Positions 6,486 through 12,487 of a stretch of 12,487 bases of DNA are shown here, one piece after another. The position numbers were made by a program, and so were the translations under genes. Positions within the stretch are counted from its first letter, which is position 1. The number at the start of each line of letters is the position of its first letter. The notes beneath the pieces are model-generated. The model saw only the letters and a program-made list of their open reading frames with translations. It was not told where the DNA came from and searched no databases. Where the stretch lies: positions 1 through 12,487 of the forward strand of contig SXJH01000073.1 of NCBI GenBank assembly GCA_005779435.1. Direction: 5' to 3'. Origin of the DNA: Nitrosomonas sp. Lineage in GTDB: Bacteria; Pseudomonadota; Gammaproteobacteria; Burkholderiales; Nitrosomonadaceae.

Positions 6486-6585
6486 AAACCACTAAACAAA
6501 ACTTATTGTCGCAAGTGTCAAATGATAAGTCTTCTTAGTTGTCGTCAATGCAGGTATTTACTCAATTAATATAGGAGAAAGTAAT

Positions 6586-6939
6586 ATGAAAGCATGCCGC
6601 AATCTCATAGCGCTGGTTATTATCGGTTTACTCACCGCGTGTGCGCATATGAATCCTCATCCCATGGATATGACGCAGGCTATACAGAACGCAAAATCCA
6701 CAGCCGATCATGAAGCTTTGGCTAAACACTACGAAGACACCGCCAAACAAATGCAAGCCAAAGTGCTGGAACACAAGAAAATGCTCGAAAGATACCAGGA
6801 CAATGCGGCGGCTTACGGCAGACAGGCGGCTGATTTGGAATCGCATTGCCGCAACCTGATCAGCTCATATGAGGAAGCCGAGAGAGCGAATATGAGCTTA
6901 GCCGAGATTCACCGCAAAATGGCGCATGAAACCAAATAA
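6586..6939 (+). CDS. Small helical outer-membrane lipoprotein, unknown function
   Basis: The 117-residue product starts MKACRNLIALVIIGLLTACAH. A short basic start, a hydrophobic stretch and the lipobox LTAC give Cys19 as the lipidated residue. Ala at +2 rather than Asp predicts sorting to the outer membrane. The mature part (20-117) is highly charged, rich in Ala, Glu, Lys and His, and almost certainly alpha-helical (segments DHEALAKHYEDTAKQMQAKVLEH and EEAERANMSLAEIHRKMAH), with coiled-coil potential. No enzyme motif is visible and I do not recognise the family. AGGAG lies 8 bases before the ATG, a promoter is at 6456-6485 and a stem-loop follows, so the gene looks like a complete single-gene transcription unit that is actively expressed. 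Confidence 0.82.
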   Translation: MKACRNLIALVIIGLLTACAHMNPHPMDMTQAIQNAKSTADHEALAKHYEDTAKQMQAKVLEHKKMLERYQDNAAAYGRQAADLESHCRNLISSYEEAERANMSLAEIHRKMAHETK

Positions 6940-6966
6940 GTATTGTGGTTGAATGAGATGAAATGC

Positions 6967-7014
6967 CTTTCCGGAGATCAATCGTTGCATTAATGCTACG
7001 GAAAGTAAGTTTTT
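6967..7014 (+). terminator. Stem-loop terminator after the small lipoprotein gene
   Basis: CTTTCCG (6967-6973) pairs perfectly with CGGAAAG (6999-7005), and TAAG plus a run of five T follows (7010-7014). The 25-base loop contains the palindrome GCATTAATGC, which can form a second stem. The site is 28 bp behind the lipoprotein stop codon. The large loop lowers confidence in a classical intrinsic terminator. Confidence 0.5.
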
Positions 7015-7030
7015 ACCGCTCAAGTAGCGT

Positions 7031-7055
7031 CGGCAAGTATGTTTAATGCTTGCCG
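7031..7055 (-). terminator. Hairpin overlapping the dut stop codon
   Basis: CGGCAAG (7031-7037) and CTTGCCG (7049-7055) are perfect reverse complements around an 11-base loop that contains the dut stop codon (7043-7045). No T run follows on the leftward strand, so it may help end or stabilise the dut transcript rather than act as a complete terminator. Confidence 0.35.
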
Positions 7056-7492
7056 GTGCTGCCGAACCCATCCTCTCCGCGATGGCTTTGATCGAAGCTG
7101 TCGACCCGATTGAATTCGACTTGAACGATCGGCACCACGACAAGTTGCGCGATACGCTCCAATGGATTGAGATTGAACGGCGTTTGTCCGCGATTCCAGC
7201 AAGAAACAAGAATCTGTCCTTGATAATCCGAATCGATCAATCCCACCAAGTTACCCAGAACGATGCCGTGTTTATGCCCCAATCCCGAACGCGGCAATAC
7301 CAAGGCCGCTAATCCGGCATCCGCCAGATGAATGGCAATGCCGGTAGGAATCAAGCAGGTTTCTCCGGGATTCACCGTGACAGGCTGTTCGATGCATGCG
7401 CGCAAGTCCAATCCGGCCGAACCCGGTGTCGCATATGCAGGAAGCTGTTCGTTCAATCGCGGGTCGATAATTTTGATGTCGATTTTTTTCAT
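7043..7492 (-). CDS. dut: Deoxyuridine 5'-triphosphate nucleotidohydrolase (dUTPase)
   Basis: This is a complete 149-residue trimeric-type dUTPase. It hydrolyses dUTP to dUMP and pyrophosphate, keeping uracil out of DNA and supplying dUMP for thymidylate synthesis. All five family motifs are visible in order: PGSAGLDLRAC (23-33), LPRSGLGHKHG (66-76), GLIDSDYQG (84-92) with catalytic Asp87, PLERIAQLVVVP (110-121), and the C-terminal lid RGEDGFGSTGKH (138-149). It starts 15 bp after the coaBC stop on the same strand, an arrangement common in proteobacteria, and is probably co-transcribed with it. The ribosome site is weak. Confidence 0.97.
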   Translation of the reverse strand: MKKIDIKIIDPRLNEQLPAYATPGSAGLDLRACIEQPVTVNPGETCLIPTGIAIHLADAGLAALVLPRSGLGHKHGIVLGNLVGLIDSDYQGQILVSCWNRGQTPFNLNPLERIAQLVVVPIVQVEFNRVDSFDQSHRGEDGFGSTGKH

Positions 7493-7507
7493 GGATTAAT
7501 GCACCGA

Positions 7508-8701
7508 TTATTTTTTTGTTTGGAAATAAAGCGTACCGATGTGTTTGATGATACGGCATGCCTGGGCAATTTTAGCGGCCTTCGGCAAAATATGCTTGCC
7601 CGCGTCATCGAATAAAATCAACTCACTTTCGTCGGCTCCAATGGCATCTTGCGCCAAATTGGCAATCAGCAAGGGTAAATTCTTTTTGCGCCGCTTGGCT
7701 TCCGCATTGCGCTCGAGATTCTCGGTTTCCGCAGCAAATCCCACGCAAAAAGGAGGATCGGGCAAACCGGATACGGCCGACAAAATGTCGGGATTGGGAA
7801 TCAGTTCGATGGATAAATTTTTATCGGTTTTCTTGATTTTCTGCGGGCTGATTTTTGCCGCACGATAATCCGCTACCGCCGCCACGCCGATGAAAATGTC
7901 GGTTTGCGGTACCGCTGTTTGCACGGCTTGCAACATTTCGTCGGCGCTGATTACCGAAACGAATTCATCCACCGCTGGCGGTGTCAGGCAGGTCGTACCG
8001 GAAATCAGCGTAACCGTGGCGCCTGCTTCCACCGCCGCTTGAGCAATGGCGTACCCCATTTTCCCGGAACTCTTGTTGGTTATGCCGCGTACCGCATCGA
8101 TCGCTTCGAATGTCGGCCCTGCGGTGATCAAAACGCGTTTGCCGCGCAATGGCTTTTCCGCGTACAAAGCGGTGTATACCGCTTCGACCAATTCGGCAGC
8201 TTCCAGCATGCGCCCCATGCCCGTTTCGCCGCAAGCTTGCATACCGCTTGCCGGGCCGACGACGATTACGCCGTCTTGCCGCAGAATCGATAAATTCCGC
8301 TGCGTCGCAGGATTCTGCCACATTTGCTTGTTCATGGCGGGCGCGATTATCAACGGGCAATCGCGCGCCAAACACAAGGTTGTCAGCAAATCGTCGGCCA
8401 GTCCGTTGGCAAGCTTGGCGATGAAGTCGGCGCTGGCGGGTGCAATGAGGATCAGATCCGCCATCCGCGACAAATGGATATGCGCCATATTTTGCGCTGC
8501 ATTGGTCTCCCATAAGTCGGTATAGACCGGATTGCCGGTTAACGATTGAAACGTGATCGGGCCAACAAAACGGCAAGCCGATTGCGTCATCACCGTTTTT
8601 ACATCGATTGCTTGCTGCGTTAGCAGGCGCGCGGCTTCTGCAGCCTTATAAGCGGCTACGCCGCCGGTCACGCCAAGCAATAAACATTTCTTTGTGGCCA
8701 T
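7508..8701 (-). CDS. coaBC: Bifunctional phosphopantothenoylcysteine decarboxylase / phosphopantothenate-cysteine ligase
   Basis: The 397-residue product is a full-length CoaBC (Dfp), catalysing two consecutive steps of coenzyme A synthesis in the cytoplasm. CoaB joins 4'-phosphopantothenate to cysteine using CTP, and the FMN-dependent CoaC decarboxylates the product. The CoaC part (1-180) has GVTGGVAAYKA near the N-terminus, catalytic His74 in AHIHLSRMADL, Asn124 in PAMNKQMW and Cys157 in QACGETGMGRM. The CoaB part (188-397) has ITAGPTFEAIDAVRGITNKSSGKMG with the ligase Asn209, AAVADYRAA and the conserved lysine region KIKK at 288-291. It is followed by dut and is divergent from radC across 132 bp. 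No strong Shine-Dalgarno sequence precedes its ATG. Confidence 0.97.
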   Translation of the reverse strand: MATKKCLLLGVTGGVAAYKAAEAARLLTQQAIDVKTVMTQSACRFVGPITFQSLTGNPVYTDLWETNAAQNMAHIHLSRMADLILIAPASADFIAKLANGLADDLLTTLCLARDCPLIIAPAMNKQMWQNPATQRNLSILRQDGVIVVGPASGMQACGETGMGRMLEAAELVEAVYTALYAEKPLRGKRVLITAGPTFEAIDAVRGITNKSSGKMGYAIAQAAVEAGATVTLISGTTCLTPPAVDEFVSVISADEMLQAVQTAVPQTDIFIGVAAVADYRAAKISPQKIKKTDKNLSIELIPNPDILSAVSGLPDPPFCVGFAAETENLERNAEAKRRKKNLPLLIANLAQDAIGADESELILFDDAGKHILPKAAKIAQACRIIKHIGTLYFQTKK

Positions 8702-8833
8702 AGTAAGAAACTCTGATCTCTGAAAAAACGGTGCACCGGTATGATCGATTTAAAATTAGCCGATATTTTACTCAATCCGCACGAGATGCATGCCGCTATC
8801 TGAAAAATTAACTCCAGGGTTTGAATCTTAACG
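8702..8833. promoter_or_regulatory. Divergent control region of coaBC and radC
   Basis: These 132 bp must contain promoters for both directions. For leftward coaBC, TTGAGT (ACTCAA at 8770-8775), a 17-base spacer and TAAATC (GATTTA at 8747-8752) is a weak candidate. A perfect 10-bp palindrome, CGGTGCACCG (8729-8738), lies between that candidate and the coaBC start and could be a binding site. For radC only AGGG about 14 bases before the ATG resembles a ribosome site. Confidence 0.3.
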
Positions 8834-9508
8834 ATGGCGATAACAAACTGGCCCATTGCGGAACGGCCGCGAGAAAAATTATTGCAGAAGGGTGTTTCAG
8901 CATTGTCGGATACCGAGCTTTTGGCGATATTCCTGCGTACCGGCATCGCGGGCAAAAGCGCCGTCGATCTCGCACGTGAATTGCTTTTGCATTTCGGCAG
9001 CTTGACCGATATTTTTGCCGCCAGTCAGACCCGTTTCTGCCAGATTCCCGGCATGGGCGCGGCTAAATATGCGCAACTGCAGGCGGTGCTTGAAATGGCG
9101 CGGCGCGCATTGAACGAGGAACTGAAAACGGGAAATGCCATGAATTCGCCAGGATTGGTCAAAGATTTTTTGCGTTTAAGCTTAGCCAATAGGCCACATG
9201 AGGTATTTATCGGTATCTTTCTCGATGCGCAGCATCATACCATCGCCAGCGAAGAATTATTCAGCGGCACGTTGACGCAAACCAGCGTTTATCCGCGCGA
9301 GGTCGTCAAACGGGCATTGCATCACAATGCAGCCGCGATTATCTTTGCGCATAATCATCCTTCCGGCGTTGCGGAGCCGAGTCACGCGGACAAGGTGCTG
9401 ACGCAATCGCTAAAACAGGCGTTGGCGCTGGTCGATGTCAAAGTGCTGGATCATTTTATTGTCGGCAATGGCGCAGCAATGTCGTTTGCCGAGCAGGGCT
9501 TGATTTGA
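8834..9508 (+). CDS. radC: RadC family protein (JAMM/MPN+ domain)
   Basis: This is a complete 224-residue RadC-family protein. The N-terminal part MAITNWPIAERPREKLLQKG and a helix-hairpin-helix-like segment around CQIPGMGAAKYAQLQAV (69-85) precede a C-terminal JAMM domain. The zinc motif reads FAHNHPSG (His173, His175), then PSHAD (Ser183, Asp186), with an upstream Glu in HEVFIGIFLDAQ (Glu123). These residues predict a metal-dependent hydrolase or nuclease-like site. The original claim of a role in DNA repair in E. coli has been disputed, so function remains unclear. Location opposite coaBC-dut is a conserved proteobacterial arrangement. Length and both ends match the family, but the ribosome site is poor. 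Confidence 0.95.
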   Translation: MAITNWPIAERPREKLLQKGVSALSDTELLAIFLRTGIAGKSAVDLARELLLHFGSLTDIFAASQTRFCQIPGMGAAKYAQLQAVLEMARRALNEELKTGNAMNSPGLVKDFLRLSLANRPHEVFIGIFLDAQHHTIASEELFSGTLTQTSVYPREVVKRALHHNAAAIIFAHNHPSGVAEPSHADKVLTQSLKQALALVDVKVLDHFIVGNGAAMSFAEQGLI

Positions 9509-9524
9509 TCGGCTCAATCGCCGA
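9509..9524. terminator. Short hairpin between convergent radC and DUF3025 genes
   Basis: TCGGC (9509-9513) pairs with GCCGA (9520-9524) around a six-base loop, directly behind the radC stop codon. The stem may extend by two pairs with a bulged A. It is followed by ATCCTGATTTTA, only loosely T-rich. The gap to the convergent gene is just 25 bp, so this may serve both directions weakly. Confidence 0.35.
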
Positions 9525-9533
9525 ATCCTGATT

Positions 9534-10346
9534 TTAACGTCGACGGTCGCGAAAATATTGCTTGTTATCGTAATAAGCTTCGTGTTGATTTTCCCCGATC
9601 CATCCCGGATAACCCAGTACCGGAACCGGCGTTAACTGAGCACTGGATAACTGAGCGCTCGATAAGAACGAGGCCAGCATAGTATCCAGGATGCTCAGTT
9701 GATCGGGCAAAGAGCGAGCAAAAAACGCTTGATCGACATCGAAAACAATCCCTTTTCCAGTCATGCCTGTATAGGGATTGAGCGCTTTTTCATACAAGCC
9801 GTGGCCAAAAACGAAAAAACGCATCGATTGCAGCACTGCATCGCGTTGCTGCCAAAACAGCGATTTCCATTCAAAATCCAGCAATAACCGAGTCAAGGAC
9901 GATTGATCGCTGACAACGATGACACCCGATTCATCAAACAGCGTCGCGGCATCGCGCAGTCCGCACCGGTTTGGAGTATTGTTCGACGATTCAATTTGCT
10001 GCGCCTGAAAATGGATTTGATTCAAAATCGATTTGGTGTGCGGAAAAATTTGCCAAACCAACGCATTAAATAAATCGTGCCAATTATGCGCGCGCGTTTG
10101 TATTTCTCCGGCCAGATAGATTCGTGCTTCATATTTTCGCTCGACATCTTGCTTTCCGGTCGCTTGCTGCACAAAGCGAACGGCTTTGCCCGATTGTGTC
10201 AGAATGGTTTTTTTGTTTTGTGTGATCAAACTATTTAAATCATCGTGACTCGGCCATCGGGGTAAATTTTGAAAACAATGCTGCAAATGCCTGAAAGGCA
10301 TAAATAGCGGCGAGTATTCGAGGAAATCGGATTTCCAATCATCCAT
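9534..10346 (-). CDS. DUF3025 family protein, unknown function
   Basis: The 270-residue cytoplasmic protein has no signal or membrane segment. It shows the conserved blocks I associate with DUF3025: HNWHDLFNALVWQIFPHTK (87-105), LRDAATLFDESGVIVVS (130-146), FEWKSLFWQQR (158-168), MRFFVFGHGLYEKALNPYTGMTGKG (175-199) and TPVPVLGYPGW (239-249). The many invariant Trp, His and Asp residues suggest an enzyme or ligand-binding protein, but no activity is known to me. Near the C-terminus the pentapeptide SSAQL occurs twice in tandem (229-238), from a 15-bp duplication that is probably recent. It lies 20 bp behind the EI24-like membrane gene on the same strand and is probably its operon partner. No clear ribosome site precedes the ATG. 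Confidence 0.87.
   Translation of the reverse strand: MDDWKSDFLEYSPLFMPFRHLQHCFQNLPRWPSHDDLNSLITQNKKTILTQSGKAVRFVQQATGKQDVERKYEARIYLAGEIQTRAHNWHDLFNALVWQIFPHTKSILNQIHFQAQQIESSNNTPNRCGLRDAATLFDESGVIVVSDQSSLTRLLLDFEWKSLFWQQRDAVLQSMRFFVFGHGLYEKALNPYTGMTGKGIVFDVDQAFFARSLPDQLSILDTMLASFLSSAQLSSAQLTPVPVLGYPGWIGENQHEAYYDNKQYFRDRRR
9634..9663 (-). repeat. 15-bp tandem duplication within the DUF3025 gene
   Basis: On the + strand AACTGAGCACTGGAT (9634-9648) is followed directly by AACTGAGCGCTCGAT (9649-9663), with 13 of 15 bases identical. It adds five in-frame codons, giving SSAQL-SSAQL just before the conserved TPVPVLGYPGW block. It looks like a replication-slippage product with slight divergence. 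Confidence 0.8.
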
Positions 10347-10366
10347 TTATTGGTTTCTAAAAAGCG

Positions 10367-11113
10367 CTATTCGTTGCCGATGGATTGCATATCCGCACGA
10401 TTGCCGGTGCGCAATCGTTGTAAATGTTCCAGCCCAAAATGAATGAATGCCAATGCGGTAAAAATAGGCGCCAATAAATTAAGAAAAGGAACAAACTGAA
10501 TCATGCCCGTCATCAATCCCAGCCCCCATAACGAATACCGGTTTTCGGCGCATATCGTGTTGATTTCTTGTTTCGTGGCGTGCTCCGATAAAGCATCGTA
10601 GCGGAATAATTGCTGATTCATAAAAGCGGCGGCTGCAAACGGAACGATAAATCCGATACCCGCCGCCCATAGCGGCAAAGTTATCAACCAGATGAGAATG
10701 AAAATACTGCTGGCGAAAATTGTATTGACGATAGTCCCGGCGATTGTACCGCCATGTTCGCGTTTGAGATCGGGATAGAAGCGGTTTGCGACCAATTTGA
10801 TCAGTGCGGGCATGACGAAAGTGGCGGTGATGACCAATGTCGTAACAACGATGAGGGGTATAAAAACTAAGATATCGATTAAACCAACGATGGCGGATGC
10901 GATCCAATCGTATTCCAGGCTTTGCAGCCATTCTCCAACACCGATTTCTCTGAGAACCATAAATATCAGATCGTAAAATTGATCTTTGAAAATGATGCCG
11001 ATGGAAATCCAGAATACAGTGGCAAGCAGGATCGGCCAAATAACGATCCATGCGATTTTGAAGCGCACAAGGTCACGAAATGCGCTAACAATAGCACTAA
11101 AAACCAAAGGCAT
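10367..11113 (-). CDS. EI24/CysZ-like multi-pass inner-membrane protein
   Basis: The 248-residue protein has an EI24 (PF07264)-type layout: amphipathic start AIVSAFRDLVRFKI, then hydrophobic segments at about 20-42, 72-100, 130-165 (long, possibly two passes) and 203-226. Between segments the YPDLKREHGGT loop (113-122) and FMNQQLFRYDALSEHAT (164-180) followed by Glu/Asn-rich AENRYSLWGLG (189-199) are typical of the family. CysZ members are sulfate permeases, but the family is broad and the sulfate role cannot be assumed; no cysteine-synthesis gene is adjacent. AGGA about 9 bases upstream supports the start. DUF3025 follows after 20 bp. It is divergent from the lipoprotein gene at 11204 across a 90-bp gap. 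Confidence 0.85.
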   Translation of the reverse strand: MPLVFSAIVSAFRDLVRFKIAWIVIWPILLATVFWISIGIIFKDQFYDLIFMVLREIGVGEWLQSLEYDWIASAIVGLIDILVFIPLIVVTTLVITATFVMPALIKLVANRFYPDLKREHGGTIAGTIVNTIFASSIFILIWLITLPLWAAGIGFIVPFAAAAFMNQQLFRYDALSEHATKQEINTICAENRYSLWGLGLMTGMIQFVPFLNLLAPIFTALAFIHFGLEHLQRLRTGNRADMQSIGNE

Positions 11114-11203
11114 TGAATTTTTCCTGAAAGAATAATATAGGGTGCAATTTTAACCAATAATTGGGTCATTCATTACAACTTAACAACCGTTTGCGACAAT
11201 TTT
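11114..11203. promoter_or_regulatory. 90-bp divergent intergenic region with palindrome
   Basis: This AT-rich gap must drive the EI24-like gene leftward and the aminopeptidase-like lipoprotein rightward. A palindrome CCAA-TAA-TTGG lies at 11154-11164, near the middle. Leftward, TATATTATT (about 11132-11140 on the minus strand) could be a -10 region. No Shine-Dalgarno sequence is visible before the rightward ATG at 11204. Confidence 0.3.
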
Positions 11204-12298
11204 ATGAAAAATATCCGGGTAAATTTAGTATTTTTTCAATTCGCAGTATTGATAGGCGCGACTCTTACGATGTCCGGGTGCGCGAATCTTTCGTATTATG
11301 CGCAAGCTGTGAGCGGGCATGCTGCGGTTATACACCGCTCTCAACCTATCAGTGCCGTACTGGCAAATGCCGATACCGATCCTAATGTGGCAAATGCTCT
11401 AAAAAAAGCGCTGCAGATACGAGAATTTGCCAGCCGAGAATTAAAGTTGCCCGATAATTTGAGCTATACCAGTTATGCAGATTTGGGGCGGCCATTCGTG
11501 GTTTGGAATGTTTTCGCAGCGCCCGAGTTATCGATAAAACTCAAGAAATGGTGTTTTCTGCAAATCGGTTGTGTCAGTTATCGGGGTTTTTTTTCGCAAG
11601 ATCAGGCTGAGCGATACGCTGAGGAATTAAAGAAGGAAGGTTACGATGTTTACGTGGGCGGTGTGCGGGCATATTCCACATTGGGTTGGTTTAGCGATCC
11701 GGTACTCAATACGTTTATCAACTACTCCGAAATAAACCTGGCGCGATTGATTTTTCACGAACTGGCGCACCAAGTCGTGTTTGTGCCCGGCGACAGCATG
11801 TTTAATGAATCTTTTGCCACGACTGTCGAACAGGAAGGTATTGTGCGTTGGTTTGCCAGCAGCGGCACGGTTTTGCAGCGAACCGAATTGCAGTCCAGGC
11901 AAGCGAGAGGGGTCGTATTTAACAATTTAATCGGTCAGTATCGAAAACGATTGCAAGAATTGTTTCTCTCGAATCTTGACGATGAGGAGAAGCGGACGCA
12001 TAAGAAGCAAATTTTTATTGATTTGCGTGCTGAATTCGAAAAAATAAAAACAGATTATCCTGAGTTCGAGAGTTACGGAAAATGGTTTGAGCAACCTTTA
12101 AATAATGCTCTGTTAGCGACGGTATCGATGTATACGCAATTAGTGCCGGCATTTCGAACGATTCTTGCACAACACGACCACGATATGGAGAAATTTTTTG
12201 GTGCCGTCAAAAAGCTTGGTCAGCTGCCAAAAGACGAAAGAAATGAGGTGTTGCGCGCTGCGATGGAGAATTCTGCGGGATTGGTTGTCGTGGATTGA
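11204..12298 (+). CDS. Putative zinc aminopeptidase lipoprotein (PF10023/COG4324 family)
   Basis: The 364-residue product begins with a lipoprotein signal: Lys2/Arg5, a hydrophobic stretch 7-22 and the lipobox MSGC with Cys26 as lipidated residue. Ala at +2 predicts the outer membrane. The mature part opens with YYAQAVSGHAAVIHRSQPI, the typical start of the predicted-aminopeptidase family. RLIFHELAHQVVFVPGDSMFNESFATTVEQEG (181-212) contains the zinc-binding HExxH (His185, Glu186, His189) and a downstream Glu (202 or 209) as likely third ligand. WFSDP and YTQLVPAF are further conserved blocks. Peptidase activity is predicted by family and motif, not shown. The Glu/Lys-rich region 247-300 is probably helical. 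No ribosome site is visible before the ATG, so initiation may be weak or use another start. No gene follows in the window. Confidence 0.9.
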   Translation: MKNIRVNLVFFQFAVLIGATLTMSGCANLSYYAQAVSGHAAVIHRSQPISAVLANADTDPNVANALKKALQIREFASRELKLPDNLSYTSYADLGRPFVVWNVFAAPELSIKLKKWCFLQIGCVSYRGFFSQDQAERYAEELKKEGYDVYVGGVRAYSTLGWFSDPVLNTFINYSEINLARLIFHELAHQVVFVPGDSMFNESFATTVEQEGIVRWFASSGTVLQRTELQSRQARGVVFNNLIGQYRKRLQELFLSNLDDEEKRTHKKQIFIDLRAEFEKIKTDYPEFESYGKWFEQPLNNALLATVSMYTQLVPAFRTILAQHDHDMEKFFGAVKKLGQLPKDERNEVLRAAMENSAGLVVVD

Positions 12299-12364
12299 TC
12301 GTTTACTTGAAATCTTACAATTACCGATTGCAAGGATCATGATTTCACTGTTAGCAACAAATAG

Positions 12365-12397
12365 AATTGTCCGGTTTTATAGCAAATAAATTGTCCG
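12365..12397. repeat. Direct repeat AATTGTCCG, two copies 24 bp apart
   Basis: AATTGTCCG occurs at 12365-12373 and again at 12389-12397, each preceded by an AT-rich run and followed by a T-rich stretch (GTTTTAT and CTTTGAA). Repeated short motifs of this kind occur inside the ends of some insertion sequences such as the IS21 family, so the right end of the window may be at the edge of one. No transposase is visible in the window to confirm this. Confidence 0.4.
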
Positions 12398-12436
12398 CTT
12401 TGAACCGCATTGAATTAGTGAGTTAATTCGTTGCGT

Positions 12437-12465
12437 AGTTGTTGCGGCGGATTCACGCGACAACT
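12437..12465 (+). terminator. Ten-bp hairpin downstream of the aminopeptidase-like gene
   Basis: AGTTGTTGCG (12437-12446) pairs with CGCGACAACT (12456-12465) over 10 bp with one G-T wobble and a nine-base loop. A T-rich stretch (TGTGTTGTTTAGTTTTATTT) follows. It lies 138 bp behind the last stop codon and could be a rho-independent terminator. The T run is interrupted, so this is a moderate candidate. Confidence 0.4.
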
Positions 12466-12487
12466 GTGTTGTTTAGTTTTATTTCCT

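Larger units (their letters stand above)
6169..6585. other. 417-bp stretch without an intact gene between murA and a small lipoprotein gene
   Basis: The murA-proximal part (6169-6400) has genic composition but only short broken frames. One leftward frame (6295-6405) resembles a transposase fragment. Another short leftward frame (6243-6356, 37 codons from ATG, ending RYEWVLRVDGEVEGVRQNR) is unrecognised and may be chance. From about 6400 the sequence becomes strongly AT-rich and holds the promoter region of the 6586 gene. A weak leftward promoter for murA may be TTGAAG (CTTCAA at 6263-6268), a 17-base spacer and TAATTT (AAATTA at 6240-6245). Confidence 0.5.

Noticed and set aside
7965..8576. 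Long leftward frame (203 codons) inside coaBC, and rightward frames at 7904-8293 and 8046-8525
   Set aside because: They are shadow frames of coaBC, which has all CoaB and CoaC motifs. Their translations are rich in Arg, Cys and His with no recognisable domain.
8729..8738. Palindrome CGGTGCACCG as a defined regulator site
   Set aside because: It is too short to assign to any regulator. It is noted only as part of the coaBC/radC intergenic region.
9634..9663. Tandem 15-bp repeat considered as a CRISPR or regulatory iteron
   Set aside because: There are only two adjacent units, inside a coding region and in frame; simple slippage explains it.
10479..11051. Leftward 190-codon frame within the EI24-like gene
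   Set aside because: It is a +1 shadow of the real gene, His/Arg-rich with no hydrophobic segments. The other frame encodes a coherent membrane protein.
1..12487. tRNA, rRNA, riboswitch, CRISPR array, toxin-antitoxin pair or defence system
   Set aside because: None was found by reading both strands. The only gene-free stretch over 300 bp (6169-6585) shows no tRNA-like cloverleaf or repeat array.

Overview
The window looks like chromosomal DNA of a betaproteobacterium, most likely a Nitrosomonas-type ammonia oxidiser. This is inferred from the protein sequences and from the gene neighbourhoods (a cheZ end, an AmmeMemoRadiSam operon, and coaBC-dut divergent from radC). No rRNA, tRNA, CRISPR array, prophage or intact transposase is visible. 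Most genes are ordinary housekeeping or conserved accessory genes.

Left part (1-3549): the last 64 codons of cheZ run rightward and meet a leftward four-gene operon. In transcription order this is amrB (MEMO-like), amrA (AMMECR1-like), amrS (radical SAM) and a dienelactone-hydrolase-like esterase. The genes are 6 bp apart or overlap by 8 bp and 4 bp, so they are very probably translated as one unit. Together the first three make the AmmeMemoRadiSam system, whose biochemical role is still poorly defined.

The most unusual structure is a roughly 145-bp palindrome-ended repeat (MITE-like, TA-flanked) inserted directly behind the amrA start codons. It keeps the reading frame and adds about 49 residues to AmrA. 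A 65-bp piece of the same repeat, in the opposite orientation and 62/65 identical, lies immediately after cheZ and contains its stop codon.

Middle part (3550-7042): a leftward murA is followed after 22 bp by a secreted class 3 lipase. Upstream of murA is a 417-bp stretch without an intact gene. It holds a probable short transposase remnant and an AT-rich promoter region with an inverted repeat. That promoter drives a small rightward lipoprotein gene, which ends in a stem-loop.

Right part (7043-12487): leftward coaBC and dut (CoA synthesis and dUTP removal) are divergent from radC. Two further leftward genes follow: an EI24/CysZ-like membrane protein and, downstream of it, a DUF3025 protein. 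Divergent from these is a rightward lipoprotein of the PF10023 putative aminopeptidase family with an HELAH zinc motif. The last 190 bp have no gene. They hold a duplicated 9-bp motif that may mark the edge of an insertion sequence, and a terminator-like hairpin.
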